A stretch of DNA of 64,000 bases from Armillaria gallica (GCA_037576215.1 JBANDB010000002.1:6262001-6326000), one strand, 5' to 3'; counted from the first letter of the stretch, positions 22,880 through 35,719 are shown. The notes: generated from the letters alone by a model not told the origin. Program-made: numbers and translations.

Positions 22880-23900
22880 TTGCAGTTCAAAGGGAGGTAC
22901 ATTATACCAGGTTATGACACTTTGTACTGTAGTTTACAAGTTCCAGGTGCAATGAATATGATTTGTATAAAGAATATACTGCGGTTTCCACTCTAAGTTT
23001 GACATGTCACTGAACACAAACTTAAACTGATACAGAATAACTGCCTGGTGCAGGTTCTGAACTCATGCTGGCTGCCTGGTGCAGTTTCAATACTGATACA
23101 TTGGGCCTGGTTGTGACTAAAACACACTGACTGGTTCTGAACTGTTTCTCAGGTCTGACTTTCTGTTTCTAGCTTAATACTGTTTGCTTGCTTGTCTGTT
23201 CTTGCACACATGAAGTGACCAGGTCACAATCTTTCTATTCCAGGTGAGTCTATGACTCAAAGCTCTTAATCAATAAACCTGTACTATTTGTCTGGTAGCA
23301 TTCCAGGGGTCAGAAACTTGCTCCCCCACTAGATACATGACCTGTATTTATACCATCCTACTAATACTCTATTTCCAATTCTTTTACTACTGACTAATAT
23401 GCTTGCTGACCCAGCCTGGTGAGGATAAACACTCTACCTGGCAGGTATTATCTCATCCACAGCTACCAGGTTGATTGATCATACTAGATCACCACCAGGC
23501 AATCAGATAACTTCCACTAGAATGCTGGGTGATAACACTATATGAGTCACAACCTGGAACCTCGGTCTACCAGGTAGAATACCTGATCTTCTATTCAAAT
23601 GTTGGAACAGCCCATTTCAAAGTTACCAGGTGGATCTTTTGCTTTACAATTTGTTACTTTCTTTCTATGTCTTACTGATTGGTACAATGTAATACTGTTG
23701 TATTGCCAGAAAATGTTAAATTACATGCATTTCAAAGGGTGTACACCTGACAGGCGTATCATCTCCCCTCAACTAAAGGTCAACTGTCCCAGTTGTTCAT
23801 AGTTGTGCTCATTTTCCAGGTTGCCAGGTACACTGATTTCCAGGTAGTGACTTTGTTATTTTAAGATTGTTTTCCCACTGGCACAACATTGGCATGCATC
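22880..23900. repeat. CCAGG/CCTGG-rich lead region of block 1
   Basis: By eye I count about 18 CCAGG or CCTGG pentamers in roughly 1 kb, most as CCAGGT/ACCTGG. About one would be expected at this base composition. They are scattered on both strands without a fixed spacing. The same array occurs at 31483-32480 in block 2. No reading frame is supported here. Confidence 0.6.
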
Positions 23901-24085
23901 ATGGATTTCAATTGAAGTAGATCTACTATTCTTTCAACATTCCAAAGGCACACTTCTTCGCTTCTGGTGTATGAACCCAGGGACCTTTTTAAATTTTGCA
24001 TTTGTTGAGTCATGGTGATCACTTCTTGCTTTGCTTTCTTTCTTTTCATGTTGAGCCTCCCTGCTCTGCATTCTTACCCATCCTC

Positions 24086-26010
24086 ATGTCTGACCCTCAC
24101 TATTTGCTTCATACCATACTTGAAAAAGCTCCTGCACTCTGGGATATTGACATTTATGACTTGCTGAACAACCAACAGATCATGAAGCAAATTGAAGAGG
24201 CACATACTCTCTTGGTGAATGGTTCTCTTTCAATTTTTTCTAATTCTCCCTCCTGACACATGTCTTAGACCATCTATTGGAGTATTTTTAATTGCCCATA
24301 TCCTGAGTTTATTGAACACTTCTTTGCTACTGCCTCTAGAGCCATTCATGAGCTCCCAGACCAATTTGTCAAAGTGCACTGGAAAGTGTGGGTGTATGGG
24401 CCAGACCTGGTCAAAGACTTTCTCAAGGTAGTTTCTTTTTGTTGATCATGGTGTATTCTGTTTACATTCTTTTCCTTTAGCATGGTCCTTTTGCCACCAG
24501 CAATGCTCTATTACTGAAGACGATGATGATTACTCCTACTGAGCCTGAATCTTCAAAGAAATGCAAGGACCATGAACTCTTGCCTCCTGTTTTATCTAGC
24601 CAGGCTGGCACTTTGTCAGCTAAGACTGAGAAGCCAGCTTGCAAATGATCCAAGACAGTGCCTTCTACTACTTTCAAGGATGGCTCTTCTTCTGCACCTT
24701 TGAAAAAGCTGTCTGTGAAAGACAAATTAAAAGCTGAACTCCAACTCACAAAGAAAGGAAGCTCCATGACCCCAGTAAAACTTCAAGATTGTAAACCAGT
24801 CAAGCCTCCCCTCATCAAAGTCCCTACACTTCCTCACACCAAGGCCCTTACTCCTCCTCCCACTATTCTTGCAGAGGATACCCATGTGGATATTTGGGGT
24901 CAGTCACCTACTCCTGTCACAGCAGAGTATATGTTGGACTGCATCCTTACTGACTTGCTGACCTTGTCAGCCTTATGTATTCCCCATAGGGTAAGCACTT
25001 TTCTTCATTCTCTTTCTTCCAAGTTCGAACCCATCATTTCTTTCTAGGATGCTGCAGGATGTACCATATGTGCTGGGCGCCATATGCTTTGCCAACACAA
25101 GGAGTCTTTGGCTGCCTGCACTAATTGCCACAGTTGGGGTCATTGCTCCTGCCAGTTATCTGCTGATGACCTGCAGGAGGTTTGTGATAACTTGCTGCTG
25201 CTTGTGCAAGCTGCACATTCTCGTAAGTCCTTTTTAATTACTTGGCTTTGTTCTTATCTCTAACTCTTGCTAGTCATTGAAATGCATGATCATAACTTTA
25301 CAGCTGCAGACCATCAAATCTGTCTTCTCCTTGACACTTCGCATGAGGCCTATAAGATGCATACTGCCACACTGTGCAATATTCTGCAGGCATTCTCTTC
25401 TGTTGAAGGTGGGCATGATACTGATGCCATGCTCAAATTTGCACATGAGTACCCTGTTGGTCATAGACTTATAATCGATATGGAGCTCATCACAGATGAA
25501 GATGGGCTATTTCAAAAGGTCTTTGACCCCCAGTTCTGGCATTATTATCCTTGCCCTCTTCAATTGCATAGCAAAAAGTTGTCTGAGCCATCACTTCCTG
25601 CCTTCACAGTTCTCAAGGATAAGAAGAAGAAGAAACAATGGAGGTCCAATGCACCTGAGATGGAAGTCGACCATGGCTATGAGGAAGAGCAGGCTGATGA
25701 TGACAAGGTAGTGGGCGATCTAATTAACCAGCTGGAGCTTTCACCCATTCATCCTTCCAAGGTGGCTTCCTCTGTAAGTTATTTTTATTTTCTTAGTCTC
25801 TTGTCTCTATTGTTATTCATGCATTCAGTCTTGCAGGGTGTAAGTTCAGTCTCAGCAGATGGGCAGGGATATATGAGGAGCATGTGACTTTTCAAGGTAT
25901 TTCAGCAGTGTCGCCTGGTACTGGGAGATGCTTGTTGGTCCCCTCTTAACCACCATGTCTATTTGTTGCAGGATGTGCTGATGCTTGTCCTGGATTCCAA
26001 GTCAGAGTGA
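24086..26010 (+). pseudogene. Block gene a, copy 1: unrecognised Cys-cluster protein (decayed)
   Basis: The unrecognised multi-exon gene starts MSDPHYLLH. A Lys/Pro-rich linker runs at about 24600-24870, ending in AEDTHVD. A Cys/His cluster follows at about 25048-25180, reading CTICAGRH, CQHKES, CTNCHSWGHCSC, which could bind zinc. Next come an AYKMHTATLC segment and a lysine-rich stretch (25620-25640) followed by an acidic EEEQADDDK tract, and the end is LDSKSE-stop. One in-frame TGA near 24647 interrupts the linker where block 2 has TGT, showing decay. Block 2 holds the cleaner copy at 32669-34593. Confidence 0.5.
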
Positions 26011-26465
26011 ACAAATTTTCTTTCAATATGCTGTTACTGATGAACATTGCGAGCTGCAATTTTTTATATAAACATTGACTTTACAAAAAAAAAAAATACT
26101 TCTCATGTGTTGAATACCATGTCCAAAAAGGGCTTTTTACTTGCTGTTTTATTTCAAGCTGACTCAATACTTTAAGTTAAGATATTTTACCTGGTACACT
26201 TCACCAGGTATTGTTGTCTTGCCACTTTTGAGTCTGAGATGACTGGGATTCCTTCTTGCCAAGTTGTTATGCTGTACTCAGGATAATGAATGCTTGTGAT
26301 GACTCATTGTGATTGGGTATCTTGATCGCAATTGAATGAGGCAGTCCTAAAATTGCTGAATTTGAAATTTCTTATGTTGCAGGGCTGGCCAGGCATGGTA
26401 GAGGTTAGTTGGATATAAATCTCCCTCCTGGAGATCTTTCTATCCATCTTAATTTTCCTCTCTCA

Positions 26466-27141
26466 TAGTTTGCAAAGCGCATCTGGAGCCCCTTGCCCTT
26501 GATACTGGGATTCCTCCAGAGCAGCTTAAGTCTCTCCTGGTTGCAGACCATTATATCCTACTTCACCAGGCTCATAATTGACACCCTGCCATAGTAGATA
26601 TAAACACCCTGGCAACCTACTTGCAACCTGAAATCAAGTCTATCCTGGATTCCATTTATCCTTTCTTGGTACATCCATTCTCGTGCTTCTACTCTTACTT
26701 GTTTTATTTACTTTTCAGGTGGCACACGAATCCTACTTTCCCAAAGACAGCAATCCGATTGTCATTCATTTTCTGGTGACAGCTACTGTGCTAGCTAACA
26801 ACCTTAGCCCAGCTTTTCAATCCTCTCAGTGGGATGCCTGGAAAATTGAGGATTCCACTAAGATGTTCAAGTTACTTGGGGTGCACCATTATTTTCTTTC
26901 AGCTACCTGGTATTTAATCTTCTTGGTAGCTTTCAAAGCTTAGATTTGATCCTTTGGATACTTTTCCTGGCAAAGTTCATGTGCCTTCTTTACTGAGCAC
27001 TTCCACTTAAGCAAAACTGCTTCCAGGTAGTTTTTGAGCATGCCTTCCATCAAGGTCTTCATTGGGAACATTTACAAGGTGCAGCCTCTGACACTTGGTT
27101 TGCGAACTTCATGCATCAAATTCCTTTCTTTCGGATCTGTG
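26466..27141 (+). pseudogene. Block gene b, copy 1: unrecognised protein, start codon lost
   Basis: Matches 35039-35719, but where block 2 has ATGGTT this copy has ATAGTT, so the start is gone. The text then follows LEPLALDTGIPPEQ, SLLVADHYILLHQ, an intron, and AHESYFPKDSNPIVIHF. A TGA replaces CGC after the HQAHN segment near 26578. Function unknown. Confidence 0.5.
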
Positions 27142-27412
27142 AGCTTATCTCCCAATTCAATTGTCTTCTTCCAATACTGTAGCTCCTGCTGAAGCCAACA
27201 GCTATTTTTAGAGTACATGTACTTAGAATTTGTGCTTGCCTCCTAATTGGCTTGATGTGCACCTGAATGCAAATTTGTTTACTAAGTCCAGGTATATCTT
27301 CAAATTTAGATACTCAGATGTTTTTATTTATCAGCTGACTTAAGCAGATAATTGACTAAGCAGGTTGCTTTGATTTTGGATTTATCCAGTGCCAAGCTAC
27401 CTTCTTCTATCA

Positions 27413-28213
27413 ATGGTTTCTTTCCTATTCTGGCCTGAAGATTTGCCTCTTCCTTTTGCCTGGAAGGATCTTCCTTCCTTGTTACAGGCAGATCACTACC
27501 TCTTCCTTTGTTTGGCACATATCTGGTATCCTCAAGTACTTAATTTTGACATCTTGATTAATTGGTGTCAGCCAGATGTGGTGAATTTAATTAACCATGT
27601 GCACCCTTTTCTGGTGAGTGTCCCTGGGATATGATGTCTTTTTCTTACTAAGTTCCCAGGTAGGTTGCTCATGTCAAGCATTTTCCAGATGATGAAGATC
27701 TCTTGGCTTTGCAATTTCTTATGACAGTTACTGTGATTACAAATAACTTAGGACCCTGCTTTTTTGACCCAGATTGGACTCTGTGGTTGGAGTGGGATCG
27801 TTGCTATCTAGTTATTGGTTTTCAGGTATCAGATCTCCATTTAACCCATTATGAGAGTCTAAATCTTTTTAGAACTTCAAATCCCCATTTCCTGGTGACT
27901 TGCATTTTCCAGGTAGTCAGCACTTAGTGATCCAGTTGGATTCTTCATTAAGTTCAAAGGCTACTCCATATACCAGTGACTTGCTGTTTTTCCAGGTAGG
28001 TCTCGGCTGTTATCTGCAGGACCTGGACAAACTGCCAAGTGCAATTGTGGATGCACTTTGACTTGTAAGCTTTCTTCCTTCTACTGGGTATTTATAATTG
28101 ACTTAAAATCCTTGTTTCAGCTGTCTTGGGCAGGAGTTTATCCTATCCATCTGCCTGCACAGTTGTTTTCTAGTGTCTACACCTGGCCAGACATGGATAT
28201 CCCTGCTACCTAG
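27413..28213 (+). pseudogene. Block gene c, copy 1: unrecognised protein (decayed)
   Basis: Counterpart of 35989-36790. Readable exons carry FWPEDLPLPFAWKDLPSLLQADHY, then an intron and AHVKHFPDDEDL, then NNLGPCFFDPDWTLW and a C-terminal TWPDMDIPAT-stop. The DHYLFL..VLNFDIL..W motif resembles the DHYILL..VDMNTLATYLQ motif of gene b, so b and c look like diverged duplicates. No known domain recognised. Confidence 0.45.
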
Positions 28214-28708
28214 CAGTTTCTTCAAGTTTTTCCTTGTTTCCTGATTCTTGCAAGCATTCTTCTTACTTTCTGAACTCCTTATTCTTTTTCTCTTTTTCTG
28301 TTGGTACTTAGAATCAGCTGTTTAATGTTGCAGGTTGCCTGATCGCGACTTCTTTTCCACATGCTTGGTTCATTATTACTACTATCCTGGTGTACTTTAT
28401 TCAGCTTTTTATTCCATATCAGGGTGAAATTAAATCGAAATTTTAATTTCTAAGGCCCTCACCTTTCTCCCCCCAATGAAATAAAAGCCTGTCCCAGGCT
28501 GTCCTTGATTGTGTGATCACTTCCAATCAGAATGATTGAAGCTATCAATTGTGACATGGAGACAGTAATCATGACCTCAGCAATTGTGCTATATGAGCTT
28601 ACATCTGCTTGTGTCATACACTAGTCTGTACTAGGAAAATAATAGAGATCCTTTGTCTCTTATAAAACTCATCACCTGGTGGGCTTAGTAAATTAATACT
28701 TGTTTTAC

Positions 28709-29432
28709 ATGGCACCTGAGTTTATGCAAGTTGCTAGATTCAAGGCCACTCCTGCTCTTCTTTGTTCACACTGCAAGAATAGAGTTTATCTTCCCACTAT
28801 TCTCTCTGTTCTGCCGACTCTCAAAGATGGCACTCCAGATTTCAATGTGATCCTGGTTATTGACAAGAAGAATCTTTGGTTCTTAAAAGGAGTTGTGCAC
28901 ATCTGAAGGATTCTTGCCTGTGCTATATTAAGTAATACCCTAAATGTCTCTTTTCAATAACAAGGAGTGCTTTATGCAAGTGTACCAGAAAGAACCATTG
29001 CTTCTGCATGAAGGAGCTTTCAGCACCAGATGGGATTGTCAAAACAGGAAGCTCCTGCTTGAAATCCCTCATGGCTCTAAAGCTTCTGAGAACTTGACAT
29101 TTCCTGGTCACACTACTGGATGGATCCATTCTGACCAGGAAGAGAAGCAGGCTGCAGCAAATGCCTAAGCTATTGCTGCCTTGTTTGCTCCTAAACCAGC
29201 TGTGCCAACTCCAGTACATTACTTATCTCTGTTACCTTTTCCTAACTAACTTGTATATTCTTTCTGTAGCTTCTCAAGATCAAGAAGATACCAAAGACCA
29301 TCAAATCCAAGGCTACAGTTGGCCTTGATACTGACCTGGAGACTATCCTTATTGATGAGGATGCCAAGATGAAAGCTGCGGAGGAAAGTATGGTTGTTGA
29401 CTTGAATAGTGATGAATCTGACAGTGTATATA
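28709..29432 (+). pseudogene. Block gene d, copy 1: truncated unrecognised protein
   Basis: Starts MAPEFMQVARFKATPALLCSHCKN with a CSHC pair, continues through PDFNVILVIDKKNL, an exon with KECFMQVYQKEP, and KAAEESMVVDLNSDESDSV. It is cut at about 29432, where Gypsy sequence begins. Block 2 continues the same gene for another ~850 bp. A TAA at 29166-29168 replaces CAA of block 2. Confidence 0.5.
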
Positions 29433-29439
29433 ACCACCT

Positions 29440-31480
29440 ATGACAGGTGGAAGGCTTGTTTACTCTAGATAGACTATAACTACTATCTCAAGTGGGCAGA
29501 AGGAATGATGGCTGGACGAATTGACTCCAAGCCGCAGGCACAGAAGACAACCATGCCCCAGAAGGGTGGTCAAGCACCAACATACCCACTGGAGAAGAAA
29601 ACAGCAACAGGAACAACATACAGAGGAAGGGGAGCTCTGATGGATGTTGATGCAGCAAGCTCAGTCACTTTAAATGTGACTGCCCTGACCAACTGAAGAG
29701 TAGGGAGGAAGCCATGCGATGCCTCAATTACTACTGGGACAAGCACCCAATAGTTGAGGCACCAATGGCAACAATTGAAGAAGTAAAAGATGGCACTGAG
29801 GAGTGAATGATTCAACTCACTCAGCTAAGGACTTAGTTTTACCTGGTACACATGTCACGCCCGCTAGTTGGACTTATATATCTGTAGTATCTACCATGCA
29901 TTCGAATATACCTGCAACTTTGCAATCAGACCAGAAACTAAGCAAGAATCAACCAACAGTATGGCACACCATGATAGTTAAACTACTGGCTAAACATTCA
30001 GCAAATAACCCATCATGGGCGAAAGCATCAAATAACAAGTCACCTACCATAGTGACACCCATCATAACAGTTAGACCAGATGGGGCAGGGGAACAAACAC
30101 TTAGCGTTCCCCTTGACGAGATGGCTCCATAGAGCTCCAGCCTCACTGGAGGATTTGAGGGAATAGCTTTGGTGAAACTTCCTCTGGTAATGGAGATCAC
30201 CGTAAGGCTGCTAAAGTCTAAATCCCTTATCCATCAAGAGGCTTTTGCAAAGACCGAGGACTTAATTGACCCTATGCAAGAGACCCCTACCAACAGGAAC
30301 GAGGGGGCCCAAACAAGATGGGAGACGCCTAAGGTGCATATGTATGAAATTCCCGATGATGAAGATGATACTAGTTTCCAAATGAACAAGAAAACTAATT
30401 TAATACCCCCTATAGAGAAAGTGCTGACCTTGCCAATGGTAGTCAAACCTTCATGGGTCGATGTGAAGGCTAAGGAGGCCCTGCATGAATGGCTTAAACC
30501 ATTTGGTGCTGAGTGGACTTTATGTGGGATAGTGGAAGCTCAGACAGAGTTGGAAGCAAAAGCAATCCTAAAGAATTGGATTCACAAGTCGCATGCAGAA
30601 GAAGTGGTTGACAGTATGATCGAAGGAATGCAGAAGGCAATGCAGATAAATGCTCTTTGGTGGCTAGAAGAACTACTACAACCAAAATGGTACATCAGAA
30701 AACTAAGCAGAAATGGAAAGGATCTAGCAATTGATGTTCAAATCAAGACTCTAGAAAACATTACCAAAATCTCCACCTCCATGTTAGTAGACAGTGGGTG
30801 CACCAGTAGTGCTATCAACCAAACATTTGTTGAGCAACACAACATTCCTACTCATGCAACAGCCGTGCCAATTCCTGTCTATAATGCCAATGGAACAAGG
30901 AACCAGGGCAGGGCAATTACCAAATATGCTGAGATTAGTTTTATGATTGTAGATCATGCAGAATGGATAGACCTAGCTGTTATGGATCTAGGTGATCAAC
31001 AAATCTTTCTTGGTCATAATTGGCTAGCAAGGCACAACCTGCTTGTCAATTGGAAGACCAGGAAATTAACATTTGTGTGATGCCAATGCTATAAAACCCC
31101 ATTTGTACTCCCCAATGCAGATCCTTACAACAAGTGGGACAAAGAGCTAGAGGAGGGAGAAACCATTCTGGCCATAGACTTTATGCAAGCCATTTACATA
31201 TGTGCTCATCATGCCAATGACCTTGCCACTAAAGCCAATGCAGAAAAGAAGACCAAAACATTTGAAGAAATGGTCCCAGACCAGTGCAGAGACTTCAATG
31301 ATTTGTTCGACAAAGACAATTTTGATGAACTCCCTGAACCAAAGACATGGGACCATGCCATCAAACTCATTCCTAATGTGAGCACCAACCTAGTGAAAGG
31401 TGCTGAGCACCTATATGAATGCAAAGTGCTACACACTAAATACCATACAAACACTCAGTAATTGCGGTTCGAAGGGAGGT
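29440..31480 (+). pseudogene. Truncated Ty3/Gypsy retrotransposon: gag tail, protease, start of RT
   Basis: A gag tail is readable at 29500-29810, including GRGALMDVDAA and, after a small deletion or frameshift that removes part of the CCHC knuckle, HFKCDCPDQ. The aspartic protease lies in 30169-31080: the catalytic DSG is in LVDSGCTSSAI, and an LGHNWLARHN block with NWKTRKLTF closes it. After the TGA at 31078 the frame continues to DNFDELPEPKTWDHAIKLIPN, just before the reverse transcriptase. RT, RNase H and integrase are missing. The sequence then jumps to a 3'-tail ending in a purine-rich GAAGGGAGGTA at about 31470 and TGTTATACCAGG at 31483, which looks like a polypurine tract plus LTR start. 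Non-functional. Confidence 0.75.
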
Positions 31481-31482
31481 AT

Positions 31483-32480
31483 GTTATACCAGGTTACAAC
31501 ACTTTGTACTGTAGTTTACAAGTTCCAGGTGCAATGAATATGATTTGTATAAAGAATATATTGTGATGTCCACTCTAAGTTCGATGTGTTACTGAACACA
31601 AACTTAAACTGATACAGAATAACTGCCTGGTGCAGGTTCTGAACTCGTGTTGGCTGCCTGGTGCAGTTTCAATACTGATACTTTGCGCCTGGTTGCAACT
31701 TAAAACACACTGACTGGTTCTGAACTGTTTCTCGGGTCTGACTTTCTGTTTCTAGCTTAATACTGTTTGCTTGCTTATTGGTTCTTACACACATGGAGTG
31801 ACCAGGTCACAAACTTTCTATTCCAGGTGAGTCTACGACTCGAAGCTCTTAACCAATTAAACCCATACTATTTGCCTGGTAGCATTCCGGGGGTCAGAAA
31901 CCTCCTTTCCCACTAGATACATGACCTGTATTTATACTAGTCTACTGGTACACTATTACTAATCCCTTTTACTACTGACTAATATACTTGCTGACCCAGT
32001 CTGGTGAGGATAAATGCTCTACCTGGCAGATATTATCTCATCCGTGGCTACCAGGTTGATTGATCATACTAGATCATCACCAGGCGATCGGATAACTTCT
32101 GCCAGAATGCTGGGTGATTACACTTATACAAGTCACATCCTGGAACCTCGGTCTACCGGGTAGAATACCAATCTTCTATTCAAGCGTTGGATCAGCCCGT
32201 TTCAAAGTTGCCAGGTGGACATTTTTCTTTACAATGTGCTACTTTCTTTCTGTGTCTTACTGATTGGTACAATGTAATACCGTTGTATTTCCAGGAAATG
32301 TTAAATTACACGTGTTTTTAAAGGGTGTACACCCGGCAGGCATATCATCTCCCCTCAACTAAATATTGACTGTCCCAGTCATTTGCAAAGGTGTTCTTTT
32401 TCCAGGTTGCCAGGTACACTGATTATCAGGTAGTGACTTTGCTATTTTAGGATTGTTTTCCCACCGGCATGAAGTCGGCA
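31483..32480. repeat. CCAGG/CCTGG-rich lead region of block 2
   Basis: Starts TGTTATACCAGG right after a purine tract and carries the same scatter of CCAGGT/ACCTGG motifs as 22880-23900. No coding region is supported. It could be the remains of a long terminal repeat, or the subterminal repeats of a DNA element. Confidence 0.5.
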
Positions 32481-32668
32481 TGCATCATGGATTTTGATTG
32501 AAGTAATTCTACTATTCTTTCAACATTCCAAAGGCATGCTTCCTTGCTTCTGGTGCATGGACCCAGGGACCTTTAAATTTTGCATTGTTGAGTCACAGTG
32601 ACCATTTCTTGCTTTGCTTTCTTTCTTTCCATGTCGAGCCTCCCCACTCCACATTCTTACTCGTTCTC

Positions 32669-34593
32669 ATGTCCGATCCTCATTATTTACTTCATGCTAT
32701 ACTCAAGAAAGCGCCTGCATTATGGGATACGGAGGCCCTCGACTTGCTAAACAATCACCAGATCGCATCGCAGGTTGAAGGGGTGCATACTCTTTTGGTG
32801 AGTGACTATTTCCTTCCTGGTTTCCCTGATTTCCATAGTGACGCGTTCCTCAGACGACATATTGGAGTGCCTTCACTCATCCATATCCCGACTTCATTGA
32901 GTGTTTCTTTGCCACAGCCTCTTGAACTGTTCACAAGCTTCCTGATCAACTGGTGCAAGGTGAATGGAAGGTTTGGTTGTATGGGCCAGACATGGTCAAA
33001 GAAATTCTCAAGGTAATTCTTGTTCCTTGGGTGTCTTGCTATTTTTCTAACTTATTGTTCATTCAGAATGGCTCTTTCTTGGCTAGTGATGCTAAACTTC
33101 TGAAAATGTCAATGATTGGTCCTGCTGAACCCAAACCCCCGAGGAAATGCAAGACCTGCAATCCTTCTTTGCCAGTGCCATCTAGCCAGGCTGAAGCTTC
33201 GACGGTCAAGACTGAAAAACCCATGTGCAAGTGTCCCAAACAAGACCTGGCATCTTCCACTGCCCCTTCTAACACTGGCTCATCCTCTGTGCCTGCTAAA
33301 AAGTCATCTGTGACAGACAAGAAGGATAGTTCTGCCATTCCTAGCAAGACTTCAGTTAAACCTCATGGCCGTAAACCTGTCAAGCCTCCTCTCGTCGAAG
33401 TCCCTATGAAGCCTCACAAGAAAGCGGTTATTCCTCCTCCCGCAATTCTTGCCGAAGATACCCATGTGGATGTTCAGGGCCAGTTGCCTACTCCTGTCAC
33501 AGCAGAGTATATGTTGGACCGCATCTTTACAACTATCCGATGTTGTCAGCCTTATGTATTCCCCACAGGGTAAAGTGCTTTTCTTCATTCTCTTTCTTCC
33601 AAGTTCTAACCCGTTATTTCTGTCTAGGATGCTGTGGGATGTACTATGTGTGCCAGGCACCATATGCTTTGCCAGCATAGAGAGCCTTTGGCTGCATGCG
33701 CTAACTGTCATAGTTGGGGTCACTGCTCCTGTCGGTTGTCTGCTGATGACTTGCAGGAGGTTCGTGACGACTTGCTGCCGCTTGCGCAAGCTGCACATCC
33801 CCATAAGTCTTTGTTAATTACTTGGTTCTGCTCTTTTCACTAACTCTTTTCTAGTCATTGAAATGCATGATCGCAACTTTATGGCTGCAGACTGTCAGAT
33901 CCATCTCCTCCTCGATGCCTTGCATGAGGCATACAAGATGTGCTCTGCTGCATTGTGCAATCTTCTGCAGGTGTTTTCTTCTGTCAAAGGCGGGCATGAC
34001 ACTGATGCCATGCTCAAGTTCGCTCGTGAGTACCCTGTCGGCCATAGACTTATGATTGATATGGGGCTCATCACAGATGAAGATGGGCTCCTCCAGAAGG
34101 TCTTTGACCCTCAGTTTAGGCACTATTATCCTCGCCCTCTTCAGTTGCATAGTGAGAAGTCACCTGAGCCATCGCTTCCTGCCTTCATGGTTCTCAAGGA
34201 CAAGAAGAAGAAGAAGAAACACCGGAGGTCCGATGCACCTGAGACCGAAGTCGAACATGGCAATGAGGAAGAGCAAGCTGATGATGACAAGGTAGCGGGC
34301 GATCTAATTGATCAGCTAGAGCCTTCACCCATTCATCCTTCCAAGGCAGCTTCCTCTGTAAGTTATCTTCCTTTTCTTAGTTTCTTGTCTCTTTGTTACT
34401 CATGCTCTCAGTCTTGCAGGGCATAAGTTCAGTCTCAACAGATGGGCAGGAGTACGCAAGGAGTGCACGACTCTTCGAGGTATCTCAGCAGCATCGTTTG
34501 GCACTAGGAGATGCTCATTGGTCACCCCTTAGCCACCAAGCCTATTTGTTGCAGGATCTTCAGACACTTGTCCTGGATTCCAAGTCAGAGTGA
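32669..34593 (+). CDS. Block gene a, copy 2: unrecognised Cys-cluster protein
   Basis: Multi-exon model with ATG at 32669 (MSDPHYLLHAILKKAP). The following exons include a GEWKVWLYGPDMVKEILK segment, a long Ser/Lys/Pro-rich stretch at 33066-33530 with CKTCN and CKCPK pairs, a Cys/His cluster at 33631-33770 (CTMCARHH, CQHREP, CANCHSWGHCSC), and an AYKMCSAALC segment. It then has KDKKKKKK with an acidic EEEQADDDK tract and the last exon ending LDSKSE-stop at 34593. The paired cysteines suggest a zinc-binding module next to a basic/acidic, probably nuclear, tail. I do not recognise the family. Frame is kept better than in copy 1, but expression is unproven. Confidence 0.45.
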
Positions 34594-35038
34594 ACCAATT
34601 TTCTTTCAATATGCTGTTACTACATGGCCATCGCGAGTCACCAATTTTTATATAAATGTTGTCTTTACAAAAAATGTACTTCCATGTGTTGAATGCCAAG
34701 CCCAAAAAGGGCCTGTTTACTTGCTGCTTCTTTACAGCCTGGCACAAACATAAGTTATATGTCCAACCTGGTAGGTGTCACCAGGCATAGACATCGTACA
34801 ACTTTTGAATCTGTGATGGCCAAGAGCTTTCTTACAAGGGTTTATGCTGTACTAGGGTGATGAATGCTTGCGATGACTCGTCGTGATCTGGTATCTTGAT
34901 CGTGATCAAGTCAAGTTGTCCCAAAATAGCTGAATTTGAAGTTTCTTGTCTTGCAGGGCTGGCCAGGTGTGGTAGAGCAAGTTGGGTATAAAACCCTTTC
35001 CTTGAGATTTTTACCCGTGTCCTACTTGTCCTTCTGAA

Positions 35039-35719
35039 ATGGTTCACAAAGCGTACTCTGAGCCTCTCGCCCTTGATACCGGGGTTCCCCCAGAGCAATT
35101 TAAGTCTCTCCTGGTTGCAGACCATTATATTCTACTTCGCCAGGCTTGCAATCGCCACCCTGCCATAGTAGATATGAACACCCTGGCAACCTACTTGCAA
35201 CCTGAAATCAAGTCTATCCTGGATTCTGTTCATTCTTTCCTGGTACATCCATTTTCTTGCTTTTACTCTTACTTTGTCTTATTTACTTTTCCAGGCGGCG
35301 CATGAATCCTACTTCCCCAAAGACAGCAATCTAATTGTCATTCATTTCCTGGCGATGGCTACTGCGCTGGCTAACAACCTTAGCCTGGCTTTTCAATCCT
35401 CTCAGTGGGATGCCTGGAAAATTGAGGATTCCACTAGGATGTTCAAGTTACTCAGGGTGCGTCATTATTATTCTCTCTGCTACCTTGTAGTTAACATTCT
35501 TGGTAGCTTTCGAAGCCTAGATTCGATCCTTTGGATACTTTTCCTGGCGAAACTCATGCCCCTTCTTTACCGAGCCTTCTGCTTAAGCGAAACCACTTCC
35601 AGGTAGCTTCTGAGCATGTCTTTCATCAAGGTCTTCGTTGGGAACATTTCCAAGGTGCAGCCTCTAACGCTTGGTTTGCGAACCTCGTGCATCAAATTCC
35701 TTTCTTTTCGGATCTATGA
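35039..35719 (+). CDS. Block gene b, copy 2: unrecognised protein
   Basis: ATG at 35039. Exons read MVHKAYSEPLALDTG, SLLVADHYILLRQ, NTLATYLQPEIKS, then after an intron ending CCAG at about 35294, AAHESYFPKDSN and WKIEDSTRMFKLL. After a further intron comes an exon with HQGLRWEHFQGAASNAWF, and the stop is at 35717-35719. No catalytic or binding motif was recognised. It has the same layout as gene c downstream, hinting at an old tandem duplication. Confidence 0.4.

Larger units (their letters stand above)
22796..29432 (+). repeat. Direct repeat block 1 (CpG-decayed copy)
   Basis: Collinear with 31399-38000 in the same orientation. Homology starts in a Gypsy-tail-like piece (GAAAGGTGCTGAG), passes a purine tract (AAAGGGAGGTA) and TACATTATACCAGG, and ends abruptly at about 29432, inside a gene that continues in block 2. 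Most differences are CG in block 2 against TG or CA in block 1. The block carries four decayed gene models plus a CCAGG/CCTGG-rich lead region. Confidence 0.85.
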
